A stretch of 64,000 bases of DNA from Bactericera cockerelli (Eukaryota; Arthropoda; Insecta; Hemiptera; Triozidae). The notes under the pieces were generated by a model. It searched no databases, had not been told where the DNA came from, and worked only from the letters and a program-made list of their open reading frames with translations. Positions 19,010-29,496 of the stretch are shown one piece after another. The position numbers were made by a program, and so were the translations under genes. The stretch is from the NCBI GenBank assembly GCA_024516035.1, contig CM044956.1, positions 5,207,583 to 5,271,582 of the forward strand, given 5' to 3'. Position 1 is the first letter of the stretch. Each line of letters opens with the position of its first letter.

Positions 19010-19082
19010 CCCCTCGGCCGACGTCTACCCTCTTTTCAAAGGCCGGTGTATTAGCGACTTTGAACCCCTTATCTATACTACT
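18892..19082 (-). repeat. Right terminal inverted repeat of the Polinton
   Basis: This is the reverse complement of 486-624, ending CTATACTACT directly before the GGGGTG duplication. It is longer than the left copy because of a 58-base T run (18952-19009) where the left repeat has seven A residues on the opposite strand. Confidence 0.93.
18935..18940 (+). terminator. Candidate polyadenylation signal AATAAA inside the right TIR
   Basis: It lies about 270 bases after the stop of the gene at 17922-18665 and mirrors the signal in the left repeat. A GT/T-rich stretch (18945-19009) follows, which is compatible with a downstream element. Confidence 0.5.
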
Positions 19083-19125
19083 GGGGTGCTGCAGTTCCTC
19101 AGCTCTTTAGCAACGTCCGCGCCTG
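19083..19125. mobile_element. Right 6-bp duplication and right end of the split hAT-like MITE
   Basis: GGGGTG (19083-19088) repeats the left duplication. The rest (CTGCAGTTCCTCAGCTC … CCGCGCCTG) matches the end of the MITE at 24866-25364 and supplies the other terminal inverted repeat. Confidence 0.88.
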
Positions 19126-19364
19126 ATTATACTTATATACTCGATAAATGTATTATAATAAAATGTAAGTACATTCACATAGAATAAATGGGAAGGTAGC
19201 CCTGCCTATCTTACATTACATTACTCACATATTTTAATAGAAACCATTTCCTTCGTGAGTATGTAAAATTTAAAATAAATATTTGTATTCTATTAAAGCG
19301 AATGAATTGCTTGCTTGCAGGGTCGTATCATTAGGGTCGGCTTAACAGTTTATTATTATTATAG

Positions 19365-19530
19365 TATGCTTAATTGGGTAAGACAAAAATATATACAGTA
19401 AAATACAATGAGATTATTAAGAAAAAAAATAGATGGATTGAGCAAAAAAACAAGAACAAAAAAGAGAATAAAGCTAATGTCCTAACCTAAAGGGCGGTAT
19501 TATTGCCTATGGCAATCTCTTCCACCCAAC
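19365..19530. repeat. Dispersed repeat with conserved GGGCGG…CACCCAAC block
   Basis: The sequence AGTATGCTTAATTGGGTAAG … GATTGAGCAAAAAAACAAG … AAAGGGCGGTATTATTGCC … CTCTTCCACCCAAC recurs at 53945-54130. Its 3' block is also at 27935-27992, 34110-34165 and 36610-36670. All copies have the same orientation here. It may be the antisense 3' end of a LINE, but no coding evidence supports that. Confidence 0.65.
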
Positions 19531-19870
19531 CCAACAGTTTCAGTATGCTCCAAGGGAAATAAGGGTCACATTATGAAACAGAATGAATAGACACGCCCTC
19601 AAGTCAGAGTTTCAACCATTCACAGCACACTTTAGCCCGAGTTAAGTGACTATCCCTTAACTTAAATCTAATCCTGTTTTTTTTTTTTTTTTTTTTTTTT
19701 TGTAGGGGGGGGAGGGGTAACGCCGCTTTCGACTGCATGATCAAATCAGCCACAAAAATATTCCTTCGTAAAGTGTTAGCAGGGATATTTTGTTCAATCT
19801 CCAAATATTTCCCTTTATCTCTTTTTGTCTCTCTTTCTCCTATTTTTCAAGATCATTCTCTGTCTTTCTC
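19531..19870. other. Spacer with a T20 tract
   Basis: This contains a poly-T run (19677-19701) next to GTAGGGGGGGGAGG and a CAGCACACTTTAGCCCGAG segment. No gene is supported. Confidence 0.35.
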
Positions 19871-20130
19871 TCTCTTAGTGAACTCATACCTGCCTTCATC
19901 AAATATACACAATATGTCTCCTTATCCTCTTCTCTCTGTCTCTTCTCTCTCTCTCTCTCTCTCCCTCTCTCTCTCTCTTCTGTTTCTTACCCATTCATTC
20001 TCAGTAAGTACATACCTACCTACATCAAATTCCCTTTTCAAAAAAATGTTCTCTCTCCTCCCTCTTTTTCTCCCTCTTTGATTTTCTTCTCTCCCTCTCT
20101 CCCCCCATTCCATTTCTTCCTCTTTTAGAC
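19871..20130. repeat. Pyrimidine-rich (CT)n region
   Basis: Interrupted CT microsatellite and C/T-rich sequence. Serine/leucine-rich open frames across it are artefacts of the repeat. Confidence 0.8.
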
Positions 20131-20510
20131 TGTCCAGGACAAAAAGCATTTGAGAAATTGGAGCTTCTTCAAATATTGACTCGTTCACTTCTTCACGAAT
20201 GAAAAGAAAAGGGGAAAAAATGCAAATTGATTTCTACTTGACACGTTGACTTCCACCCGTACGGCTTAGGGTCGCATTATGAAATAAGGTTGTAAATCTA
20301 GGATAGGTATTCTAAAATAAGATTTTCCGTCACGGAGGCTGGCCACAGTTCCTTTACACTTCAGAAAAAATATACAGCTACAAAGTCTGGCTTAAATATG
20401 ACCTCTACAGTTATTGTCAAGGTAAAATTTAAGGAATATTGTCCACTAAGATTAACAAATCCTGTTTCATAATTCCTTGAAAGTGAATCCCTTCGGATAT
20501 AAGCTCAGGA

Positions 20511-20695
20511 GAGTGCATGAGAGGTAGGTATGTTCGATAATAATGTATGAGAAGTATGTACGATAATTATGTATGAGAGGTATGTCGTATGTACGATAAT
20601 AATGTATGAGAGGTATGTACGATAATAATGAATGAGAGGATGATAATGTATGAGAGGTATGTACGATAATAACGTATGAGAGATATGTACGGAAA
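20511..20695. repeat. ~26-bp minisatellite (GAGAGGTATGTACGATAATAATGTAT)n
   Basis: About seven units of ATGAGAGGTATGTACGATAA lie head to tail, with small length differences between copies and a partial unit (GAGAGGATGATAATGTAT). It is a young-looking tandem array; the overlapping open frames are spurious. Confidence 0.85.
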
Positions 20696-21505
20696 AAAAG
20701 GGATAACATGACAACACAGAAGGAATAATACATGACAGAATGAAAATGTGAGATTGTGATGTGTAGAGGGGGAGAAGACACGCATACCAACAGGGGCAGT
20801 TTGTTTTTTTTCTGACTGTTGTAAGATTTGGAGGGCTGTAGAAACTTTCCGGAGTAGAAGAGAACTTTCTCAGAAGTTTACCGTTAAAGAATATCAAAAT
20901 ATCATTTTGATATTCTTATCATTTTGATATGCTCATGCAACCAAGGCCGGAATCTTGCTGAGTGCAACTCTTTCTTGCAAAACGTTTCACAACACTTTGT
21001 GAGAAACATTCTTTCACTTTTTCTCTAACATTAAACCTATTCTAAAGAAAACGTCGATGGCACTTTGAATGCTCCAGTTCTCGTTATGTCACTGACGTTA
21101 AACAACGTTTGGCGAGGTAAGGCCTTGGATGAGTGATCATTCAAATTTGAACCCTTGGGATGCTGGCAAGCTGGCTATTCCCGGCTTCACTCACGCTGGT
21201 TGAGGTCAATTAACTCTTTGCCTGCCATGGCACAACTCAAGGTTTGTACAATTTGGGTTGTCCGACTAAAAAACATGTCATTTGCCCTGTTTGTCAAAGA
21301 GTTTGAGTAGGTAGCTGGTTTGTGAGTTTTCAGCAAAATTGAAGGTAATCCCTCCGTCGTGATATGCCCATGAAAGTTACTTTAAACTTGAAGACAACTT
21401 ATTTTAACTTTTTTGGCATTGCAGAAAAGCTCGTTCTTTAGTTAATTTTATGTCCAATTGTCCTAATACGGCTGAAACCAAAATAATTGTATTCATTGTA
21501 CTCTT
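20696..21505. other. Intergenic sequence, no gene recognised
   Basis: It contains a small palindromic repeat of ATCAAAATATCATTTTGATA at 20892-20930. There is also an SINE-like segment (TTCACTCACGCTGGTTGAGG, near 21186-21205) related to the GCTGGGTGAGG body of family B but diverged. Nothing else was recognised. Confidence 0.45.
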
Positions 21506-21660
21506 TTTTTTTAAATATGAGTGTTTCAAAGCCTTTTTTATTTCATAGCCGTGAAACAGGAGCTACTGTGGATTTTATAGTTGCTTCCTCGGACTTGAAC
21601 CACCGATCTCCAGGTTACGAGTCCGCTTTTTTGACGATGGAGCTGCTGATGTCAGATACC
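21506..21660 (-). mobile_element. SINE family D fragment with adjacent hairpin repeat
   Basis: GGACTTGAACCACCGATCTC and CAGGTTACGAGTCCGC correspond to the inverted B box and anticodon region of the tRNA-Thr-like family D. It is preceded by a GTTTCAAAGCC … GCCGTGAAACAGGAGCTACT hairpin repeat that also occurs at 59346-59402. Confidence 0.6.
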
Positions 21661-21734
21661 CTGTAGAAAAATAGAATCCTGGCATCCTGGGGTGATGAAT
21701 GGATAGTAGGGCACAGCTTCTCATGTTACCCTTG

Positions 21735-22255
21735 GGGGAGGGAGGGAGAGAGTAAGAGAGAGACAGAGATGGAAATGGAGATAGAGGGAAGGAGAGAGAA
21801 AGAGGGAAGAAATGAGACGGACAGGGAGAGAGAGAGATGGAGATAGAGGGAAGGAGATAGAGGGAAGGAGAAAGAAAAGAGGGAAGAAATGAGAGAGAAG
21901 AGAGAAAAGAGACAGAGATAGAGAGATGGAGATAGAGGGAAGGAAAGAGAAAAGGGAGAGATGTATGTAAATAGGGAGAGGGAGAGAGAGAGATAGAGAG
22001 AGAGAGAAAGAAAGAGAGAGATAGTGTGGGAGAGATAAGAAATGAGAGAGAAATAGAGATCTAGAGAGAAAGAAAAAGATAGAGAGTTATAAGTAGGGGG
22101 AGTCAGAAAACGAGAGAGAGAGAAAGAGAGAGAGATAAAAAGAGAGAGGAAGAAGGAGGAATGTAGGAGAAAAGATACTGACAGTGAGAGAGAGAAAGAA
22201 GGCAAGGGACAGAGAAATAGAGTAAGAGGCATGGGTTTATCGAGATGGAGAGAGA
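21735..22255. repeat. (GA)n-rich microsatellite/minisatellite block
   Basis: The block is about 520 bp of purine-rich sequence made of GAGA, GGGAAGGAG and ATGGAGATAGAG units, some repeated as 20-30 bp blocks. Open frames on the other strand are Ser/Leu low-complexity artefacts. Confidence 0.9.
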
Positions 22256-22383
22256 GATACAGATAAGGTGGGAGGGAGGCATATGCCTCAAGACTCCTAA
22301 TATTGCGGAGATGTTGATGAGTTTCATACGAGAGATCACGCATTGCACGCGATTGTCGGAAAATTCTGTTCTACGTAGGTATA

Positions 22384-23246
22384 CAGGGTGGGGCAAAAGT
22401 CTGGAAACCCCTGAATAACTTTCAAATGCCTTCTTCGGTAAACTTAAAATTTTGTACGGTAAACCGGGCTAATAAGACCTTCTTTTAGAGCGGGGTCGAT
22501 TTTTGCTACCGGCCCCGATGTCGGGGCCAGGGGGGCCAACTTCATTTTTTTAAATACGAACCCCCACCTTGCGATACATTTTTGGAAAGGTCTTCAAATA
22601 AGAAATACAATGGTGCAAATTTTATTTTTTTAATGTTATTTGTTTGCCAATGGCGTCCAACTTTGTGTATGCAGTAAAGTCTGGAAACCCCTGAATATTT
22701 TTTGAAAGGGCTTTCTCAGTTAATTTAAAATTGTGCACGGTAAGTCGGGGTAATTAGACCTTATATTAGAATTGGACGGATTTTTTTTTACTGGCCCCCA
22801 TGTCGGGGCCAGGGAGGTCAACTTCATTATTTTAAATACGAAACCCCACCTTGCGATACATTTTTGGAAAGGTCTTATTACCCCGACTTACCGTGCATAG
22901 TTTTAAATTAACTGAGAAAGCCCTTTCAAAAAATATTCAGGGGTTTCCAGACTTTACTGGATACACAAAGTTGGACGCCATTGGCAAACAAATAATATTA
23001 AAAAAATAAAATTTGCACCAATGTATTTCTTATTTAAAGACCTTTCCAAAAATGTATCGCAAGGTGGGGGTTCGTATTTAAAAAAATGAAGTTGGCCCCC
23101 CTGGCCCCGACATGGGGCCGGTAGCAAAAATCGACCCCGCTCTAAAAGAAGGTCTTATTAGCCCGGTTTACCGTACAAAATTTTAAGTTTACCGAAGAAG
23201 GCATTCGAAAGTTATTCAGGGGTTTCCAGACTTTTGCCCCACCCTG
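22384..23246. mobile_element. Fold-back (nested palindrome) mariner-like MITE, copy 1
   Basis: The 863-bp element is flanked by TA/TA and starts CAGGGTGGGGCAAAAGTCTG; its end is the inverted complement. Almost the whole length is a palindrome. It also contains a second, related palindrome in its middle: both the outer and inner arms begin AAAGTCTGGAAACCCCTGAAT. The order is outer arm, inner arm, inner arm inverted, outer arm inverted. Ends and TA duplication suggest mobilisation by a Tc1/mariner transposase. There is no coding region. Confidence 0.92.
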
Positions 23247-23785
23247 TATAATATATGACTATGTATGTACATAACTATCTATGCATGCGAGTGTATATTT
23301 CCATGTTTGAGGATGTATAAGAACTCTCTTGTCTTCTGTTCTTAATTTAATAATACATCACAACGGACAGAACATGAATTCTGCATTGTTTTATTCTTCA
23401 GACATTCCTTGTTCTCCTAGTTCAGTCATTGAACAATTTTTCCATCTCTAGCAGGAATAAAAATAAAAAAGTCTACCTACCCTAGATTGTCACTCACACA
23501 CACACACACACACACAATCCCGAAATCCCATGTTCATCTCCGGGACAATAAACAAATTACCTTAAAAAAAAAAAACAAAAAAATCACCTCCTTTTAGACA
23601 TAGTCTCTTCACTTGAATTTGAATTTAAAGTCCGATTATTTTTTGTCCATTCTTTACATTTTTTTTTACACATTTCTTATTCCGAAATCCCATCTGACTC
23701 TAATTTGCATAATTTGAATTCCTATTTACCAAAAGGGTGAAAAAATATACCTAAATATTTTTTTATTATATAAAAATATTTTTTC
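23247..23785. other. Spacer with (CA)n
   Basis: This contains (CA)12 at about 23492-23517 and two GAAATCCCAT words. No gene is supported. Confidence 0.4.
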
Positions 23786-24595
23786 CCTTGTTCTTTAAAC
23801 TTCGTCTTCTCCACTTCCTCCCCATACTCCTCCCTCCTACTCCTCCCTCCTACTCTTGCCTCCTACTTCTCCCTCCTACTTCTCCCTCCTCCTTCTTTTT
23901 CTCTCTTTATTTCTTTATATCCTCTTATTCTCACTTCCTTCATCTCTTCTCCTTAAATCCTTATATCTTTCTTTTCTCTCGTTCTCTCACCTCGTTTCTC
24001 TTTTTCTTCCTTCTTATCCTCCTCTTCCTTTCCTCTTCTATAATATCGGCTTCTCTTTCTCCTTTTCCTCCACCGCTTTCTCTAACTCTTTTCGTATTTT
24101 CCTTATTCTTCTCTCCTCATATCTTTTTTATTAATCTCTTTTATATTCCATTACATCTCCTTGGTTTCTTTTGCTATTAATGTATCCTTCTTTGTGACAT
24201 CTATTTTGTTGTAAATACTCCTACAGTCCAGTATTTCTATACCTCTAACATGTTTTTATATTTTGTTTCCTACTCTGTGATATGTTTAATTTCTACATGT
24301 AATTTTGTTATTTGTTCTTATTTTATATAGGAGTCCGTAAATACAAACCCCTTTGAGGGTATTTATTATTCATTTATTTACTCTTCTCCTCTTCCCCCTC
24401 TCACACTTCTCCTATTCTCCTTATTCCTCATCTCTTTCCTTCCTCTTCCTTCTTCCATTACATCTCCTTGTTTTCTCCTTCTGTTTTCCTTTCTCCTCTT
24501 ATATTTCCTCTATTCTCCATCTTTTTTTTAGCCCTTCTACTCAAATTTCCTACCCTCCCCTCGACTCCTCCTCCCTCATAAATGAGATAGAGTAA
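23786..24595. repeat. Pyrimidine-rich region with CTCCTCCCTC units
   Basis: C/T-rich sequence lies at 23786-24175 and again at 24370-24580, including CTCCTACT(C/T)CTCCCTC repeats at about 23830-23890. Between them (24176-24360) the DNA is ordinary AT-rich. The open frames here are low-complexity Ser/Leu/Phe artefacts. Confidence 0.75.
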
Positions 24596-24865
24596 ACGTT
24601 GGCTGGGAGACGGAGACAAAATATTTAATTTTATACTTCATTAAATTTGCTCGGCAGTCCACAGGGAACATGGGGATTTCAGACGTCTGAATGGCAGAGA
24701 ATGCTCGGGAAATTAAATAATAAAAGTCGCCATGATTTTTCAACGAGCCAGAAAAAGGTCTACAGAATGTTTTAATAATGTGACATTTTCTAACTAACAT
24801 GCCCAATAGGCCTATGTATGAATGAATGGGACACCTAAGGAATAATATAATAATATGATTCTGTA
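24596..24865. other. Spacer, no gene recognised
   Basis: An octamer CCTATGTA near 24811 recurs just after the MITE end at 25365, but it is 47 bp away from the MITE's left end, so I do not call it a target duplication. Confidence 0.35.
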
Positions 24866-25364
24866 CAGGCGCGGCCGGTGGGGAAATGTTCTTGGGCTGT
24901 TGCCACATAAACCGGACTAAAATGGGATTTATAGAGTCGCTCTTTCATTATCTAAAGAGTTTGAGTTTGTTTACCATGTCGATCATATTAATTACTAGCC
25001 GTTTGCCCGTGCTTTGCAACGGGACTAAATTTCAAGTTTACTAAGGCATGGCCGTACTGCTGGACAGCAATGCCTTTTTGAACTTTTTATAATTTTTCTG
25101 GACAAAGCGATAATGGTTTTGGGGAGGTCAATTCTGAGACATTTTTTGCTATCTCTTACCGTTTTGGCTAAACAACTCTGGACAAACAAACAGACATAGG
25201 TCGGTAGGTAGGCCTTTTTTCTGTTTTATATATAGAGATTAATATTCTAGCATTGTGTGGAGACGAAGTTTAAATGTTATTTTTAGAAGCGGAGAAAATA
25301 CTCTTTTTTCTTTTTCGTCTGGGGGTACTGCAGTTCCGCAGCTCCTTAGCACTGGCCGCGCCTG
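24866..25364. mobile_element. hAT-like MITE, second copy, carrying a nested insertion
   Basis: It starts CAGGCGCGGCCGGTGGGG and ends TGGCCGCGCCTG, so its inverted termini are clear. It shares GGACTAAAATGGGAT, GAGTCGCTCTTTC and TTTGAGTTTGTTTACC with the copy split by the Polinton. At 24994-25237 it is interrupted by a different repeat. It provides the empty-site reference used to define the Polinton target duplication. Confidence 0.82.
24994..25237 (+). mobile_element. Nested dispersed repeat (ACTAGCCGTTTGCCCGTGCT…TATATAGAG)
   Basis: It starts ACTAGCCGTTTGCCCGTGCT and ends TTTTATATATAGAG, with ATTAAT on both sides (24988-24993 and 25238-25243), consistent with a short target duplication. This start/end style is shared by many non-autonomous insect repeats, including the one at 54270. 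Superfamily not assigned. Confidence 0.6.
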
Positions 25365-25504
25365 CCTATGTAGGCATTTTATTACTGTACAATATGCCTA
25401 TGTATGTACTGTTTAATCAAATGAAGAGGAGCAGGTACATGACATAGTGAGTAAGACAAGATAAAAAAGATTTAAAAGAGCTAGTTATTTGTATTATTAT
25501 GTCA

Positions 25505-25690
25505 CAATTTTTAGTGGGTAGAATCCACATTATTACGAGAACTAATGCATTAATGCATCATAATATCTTCAACCAACCGGCATATTCCAATATCAATCTT
25601 GTAATGCCGCCAAAAATTTCGACCCCTCCGGTATTCAAACCCGGGACACCTGGAGTGCATGTTTACGCTAGGCCAAGGTGACTACTTGAC
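25505..25690 (-). mobile_element. tRNA-derived SINE family F
   Basis: Read on the minus strand it begins GTCACCTTGGCC and carries a B box (GGGTTTGAATACC). The body ends near TGTGGATTCTACCC. The same family is at 30724-31042. Confidence 0.75.
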
Positions 25691-25695
25691 AAAGT

Positions 25696-25890
25696 AAGTA
25701 GTCACCGTGGCCGAGTCAGTTAGCGCGCTAGGCATTGCACGCACGGTGACCTGGGTTCGATGCCCAGCTTAGCAGGAATTTTTCTGCTCTGTACTTGGGT
25801 GTTCGGGGTCCACTCATACCTCGTGAGGAAAAATGATTAGCTGCTTTGATGTGAAGCAGCGAACAGTGGTAGAATTATAAGCATGTAATA
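25696..25890 (+). mobile_element. tRNA-derived SINE family A
   Basis: The head is GTAGTCACCGTGGCCGAGTC, followed by a B box (GGGTTCGATGCCC) and the body GTCCACTCATACCTCGTGAG … AAGCAGCGAACAGTGG. Confidence 0.88.
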
Positions 25891-25914
25891 GTTCCATCAC
25901 TTTCTCCAGCTGTA

Positions 25915-26150
25915 GCTAAACAACAACAATCAACCTCACCCAGCAAGGGTTGAGCCGGGAATATCCTCCTCCATACAATAGTTAGTCTGGCTGGGGGACT
26001 ATAAACAGGGAGTAGACCAGCATTAGCTTGGTTCAGGGAGCCCTTGTCAATTATTAGCTTCCTTTTAAAGACAGTGGTAGAAGTGTTGAGTCATTCCTCC
26101 ACTGTCTGGCTACCATCGTTCACGATGACGACACCCTATGATGATGATAA
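25915..26150 (+). mobile_element. Dispersed SINE-like repeat (family G) with (GAT)n tail
   Basis: It contains GTCTGGCTGGGGGACTATAA, ACAGGGAGTAGACCAGCATT, a TTGTCAATTATTAGC segment and CTGGCTACCATCGTTCACGA, and ends ATGATGATGATAA. Other copies are at 31828-32040, 34585-34795, 38711-38880 and 55780-56018. The consistent GAT/ATC tail marks its 3' end. I see no tRNA-like head in these copies. Confidence 0.8.
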
Positions 26151-26925
26151 CTCGAAAAGTCAACACACAGAACAATATTCTTTTCTACGACTTGACAATA
26201 TCAATAATTCCTTATCACCGCTACTGGTCACTCAACAGTAACACTTACCTAAGAATCCATGTCAAAGATGACGCCACCCATTGATGATGATACAATAGTT
26301 TCTCTATAGTGCACCTAACCACACTACCCATGATATCGGATTTTTATATCACTTATTCACACCGTATCTCTTCTCTTCTGGATTCAAAGATATTAAAGTT
26401 GCATAATTATGGAAACAGCACGTTTTCATTGCTACTCGCACGTGAGATTCTGGCGAAAACTGCTCGACGAAAACTCGCTACGGGGAAAAATAGAGTTCCG
26501 CTTCTAAAAATAAAATTTATTTGTATTTTATTTAATAACGTCTTTAAAAATAATTTTTTCCCCATTTTTGTTTATTTTTTTGTGCCGTTTTTTTTTGGTC
26601 CTATTTTATTGTTCTTCATTTATTAAAAAGTAAGATCCTGATAAAAATGAAAACATTGTAACAGCAGTTGCCAACTCGGTCCCCTAGGCAATTAAACTGT
26701 CACGCCAAACTTGGGTAACCATTAATTTCCACTCCCTTGTGGGGGTTGTAGTGTAAACGGAGCTTTGACATCTCCACTATTGATCAACTCTTTTTTTTTG
26801 TTCCTCATTATTTTTTGTAAACCCTTCTTTTTCAGCTCTTTAATCTTTTTCACCAGGCCTTATACACAAAACTGGTCTGCAAATACCGCAATACTACATT
26901 GGTCATATTTCACTTCTTATCTTTC
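26151..26925. other. Spacer, no gene recognised
   Basis: It contains a short ATGACGCCACCCATTGATGATGAT word related to the family-G tail (26270-26292) and otherwise ordinary AT-rich sequence. Confidence 0.4.
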
Positions 26926-27090
26926 TCTCATTCTCACTCTTTTCTCTCTCTCATTCTTACTCTCTCTTTCTCTCTCTCTCTCTCTTCTGTCTCTCTCTCT
27001 ACTTTCTCCTTTCTATCTCTCTCTCCCTCTCTATTTTCTCTCTCTATTTCTCTGTCCCCTTCTCTCTATTTTATCTCTCCTTCTCTCTCT
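26926..27090. repeat. (CT)n microsatellite
   Basis: TCTC-rich tract with TTTCTCTCTC units. Overlapping open frames are artefacts. Confidence 0.88.
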
Positions 27091-27200
27091 CCGGATTCAG
27101 TAAGGCGAGATTTAGTAAGGCGAGTCTGAGTAGTTGTGATATCACAAAAGTGATTAACACACATATGATAAAAAAAAACCTTCGAACCATTGACCTTCAT
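27091..27200 (+). mobile_element. SINE family D, 3' part
   Basis: GATTCAGTAAGGCGAGATTT, GAGTCTGAGTAGTTGTGATA and TCACAAAAGTGATTAACAC match the 3' half of family D; an AACCTTCGAACCA word follows. The tRNA-like head is missing. Confidence 0.65.
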
Positions 27201-27509
27201 GCTGTGAGTCTGTCATTGATCGATCAAATGAAGTCGGTATTTTTTTTCACCCATGCCTCTTCCTCAGGCAATTACATCATATATTTTGAGTGTCAAGAAA
27301 AAAGTAAGTGGGCTCTGAAAATAACTGTCACAACTTTTGAACTAGTCACAAAACTTGGGAGCGTAGAAAAAAGCAAAGTTTCTTTTCAACTAAAAGTATA
27401 TAAAAAATAAGAAATTGCTCTTCGTTTAAGAGGAGAACAACTGATGCGTACTTTAAAGATTAAGATTTTTTTTTATTTTATAAAAAGTTATCTTATTTTT
27501 GTGTTAATT
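27201..27509. other. Spacer, no gene recognised
   Basis: An 86-codon frame (27150-27410) has normal composition but no recognisable domain, and its start lies inside the SINE. I do not call it a gene. Confidence 0.4.
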
Positions 27510-27625
27510 GTTTTCGTGATATCATAAATACTCAATCACGCTTTAAGGAATCTACGCTGAAACCGGAATTCGAACCACCGAACTCCAGGTTACAAGTCCA
27601 CCGCCTTAAGCTACTGAGGTCAGTA
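27510..27625 (-). mobile_element. tRNA-Thr-like SINE family D
   Basis: Inverted copy: CGTGATATCATAAATACTCA at the 3' side, GGAATTCGAACCACCGAACTCC (inverted B box) and ACTGAGGTCAGT at the head. The tRNA-like anticodon loop reads CTTGTAA, pointing to a tRNA-Thr(TGT)-like ancestor. Confidence 0.8.
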
Positions 27626-27934
27626 TAAAATGAATAAACCAACATAAAATAAAAATTTAGGTACTTATTATTACGTACTCATTATTACAGAGTATTATTA
27701 TACTTTAAAAGATTGATGCCCTTTTGAATATCATCCTTCCCTACAGTTCGGTTAAACAAATAATTTCTTATCAATCAAGCTTGGCAGATTTGTGAAGGTC
27801 ATCATTTTTATTTTATTTATTTAATTAGAAACTCTTTATTAGTAGAACATATATATAGACAAATAATGGTAAAAATTAAATATGAAAATTGATAATATTA
27901 AAAATATTAACAAGAAAAGAAAAAAATAAATATA
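27626..27934. other. AT-rich spacer
   Basis: AT-rich sequence rich in ATTATTAC and TATTATTATAC words. No gene or repeat family was recognised. Confidence 0.4.
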
Positions 27935-27992
27935 TTTATTGCCTAACTAAAGGGCGGGGTTATTGACTATGGCAATCCCTTCCACCCAACCC
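27935..27992. repeat. Copy of the GGGCGG…CACCCAAC dispersed repeat
   Basis: CTAACTAAAGGGCGGGGTTA and CAATCCCTTCCACCCAAC match the 3' block at 19482-19530, preceded by the same A-rich region. Confidence 0.7.
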
Positions 27993-29496
27993 TTGAGATA
28001 TCATAAGATATCCTCCCAAAATTTTGGAAAACCACCGACATTAGTTGTCGAGATATCTGAAATTCTCGCTTATTGGAACACCCAGGATATGTACAATATT
28101 TTGTGAGTATTACATTGCCAGTACCGAAGACTTCTAACAAAGAAAATATTTATTAGTTATGTCACAATGAATGCTGCAGTTTTTCTCTCAATAACTCTGA
28201 ATGTAATATGAGTAATACTTTCAAAAGAGGGAGCTTATCTTAAACTGTAGAAGGCTAAAAGCTGTTACATTTAATAATTCAGGAAGTTACAAATAACTGC
28301 GTTTTGAAAAACACTAATATGGCTGACACATGCAGTTGACAATTAATTTGTCAAAACACTCTTATTAAATTAATTTAAATATTTTATTAATCAGTGACAG
28401 TCCTCGAAAGGGGGGGGGGAATCAAGGCAAAAAAATAAGAAAAAATAAATACGGGGAACCCCTAATCCATGGCGTCACAGACTAAGAAAGTTTTAAAAAT
28501 TCAAATTCAGCAAATTATTACGGAGATATGAAATGTCGGCTTGAAAAAAAAAAAAAAAAAAAAAAATGAAAATCCACTGTAAAAAAATATGAAACACATA
28601 AACCATTTCAAGGCAGAACGACGGAAAAACTTTCATTTTTTCCCCCTTTTTCCTCTATCATTTCATTTTTTTTTATATATTTTTTTTGTTGTTGTAATTT
28701 TTCATACTAATGAGTCATAAAAAGGCCATTTATGGAGCTGAATTATTTGTGAGGCTCTTTAGAGAATGTTGAATGCTCAGTAGACAGACAGGTACCTTGG
28801 CTTTGTGTCATATACGTAAATGTATTTATAAGTCGACACGTACCTATATTATTATAATATAATTAAGTATTATATACGTACTCGTTTATACTATTGCTAA
28901 CATAAAATAAAATGATGTTTTTATTTTATCTATCTGGTTTTTACTGCATAAACTATGAATGACATTTGCACGGTACATTATGCATCTTGAATAAAATTTA
29001 CAATGTTTTTTATATCATTTATGAATTTTCCTTCATAGGCACACATAATAAAATGGAAATACACTGCCAATTATGGACACAATACTTCCTCGTGATTGGT
29101 TCACTTTATATGCACTTGGAAATTTTGAGATTTTATACAAAATCACTTATATCTCCAAAAATACTAAATCGATTTTCTTCAAATGTGTTTTCTATGGTAA
29201 GGTACCGTTTTTCCTACATTATAGATTCTGTATCGGCAAGTCGTAGAGTTTATTTTTGCACTTATTTGTCAAAAATTCTGGATTTTCACTAGCAAAGCTA
29301 AATCATATTTTATTATTTAAAAATAATTATTCATGCAATATGTAACACTGTGTACGCTTATGCATACAAAAATTAAGTGTACTTTTCCCGAGATATAAGC
29401 GGATTAAAACCTTGCCCTAAAGTTCCTTTATAATTATTATGATTTTTTTTAATGATAAGAAAAGTTAAAGTTATCATATATTATTTGTATTAATCA
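27993..29496. other. Intergenic sequence, no gene recognised
   Basis: AT-rich DNA with a G9 run (28410-28418) and an A-rich run at 28543-28565. A 108-codon frame at 28966-29292 has no recognisable domain and AT-driven composition, so it is not called. Confidence 0.4.

Larger units (their letters stand above)
486..19082. mobile_element. Polinton/Maverick (adintovirus-like) element, 18.6 kb
   Basis: The element has inverted terminal repeats starting AGTAGTATAGATAAGG and ending in the complement (…CTATACTACT). It is flanked by a perfect 6-bp duplication and lies inside an identifiable older MITE, so its boundaries are set to the base. Recognisable Polinton genes are a packaging ATPase, an adenain-like protease, a penton-like capsid protein, a PLA2/pX-like protein and the N-terminus of protein-primed DNA polymerase B. 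The length is typical of the 15-20 kb group. I find no readable integrase (rve) gene. About 6 kb is corrupted sequence, and several genes are frameshifted. Later SINE and satellite insertions swell the right third. This is an endogenous copy with visible breaks and is not necessarily active. Confidence 0.95.

Noticed and set aside
20467..20897. Overlapping frames of 72-130 codons on the minus strand
   Set aside because: They translate the 26-bp minisatellite in three frames; repeated His/Tyr/Ser peptides reflect the DNA repeat.
21726..22343. 205-codon Ser/Leu-rich frame
   Set aside because: It is the complement of a GA-rich microsatellite; the same applies to frames at 19737, 23788, 26765, 57153, 57331, 57789 and 62531.
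24811..25372. CCTATGTA on both sides as an 8-bp hAT duplication
   Set aside because: The left copy is 47 bp outside the MITE terminus, so it cannot be a simple target duplication without an extra insertion.
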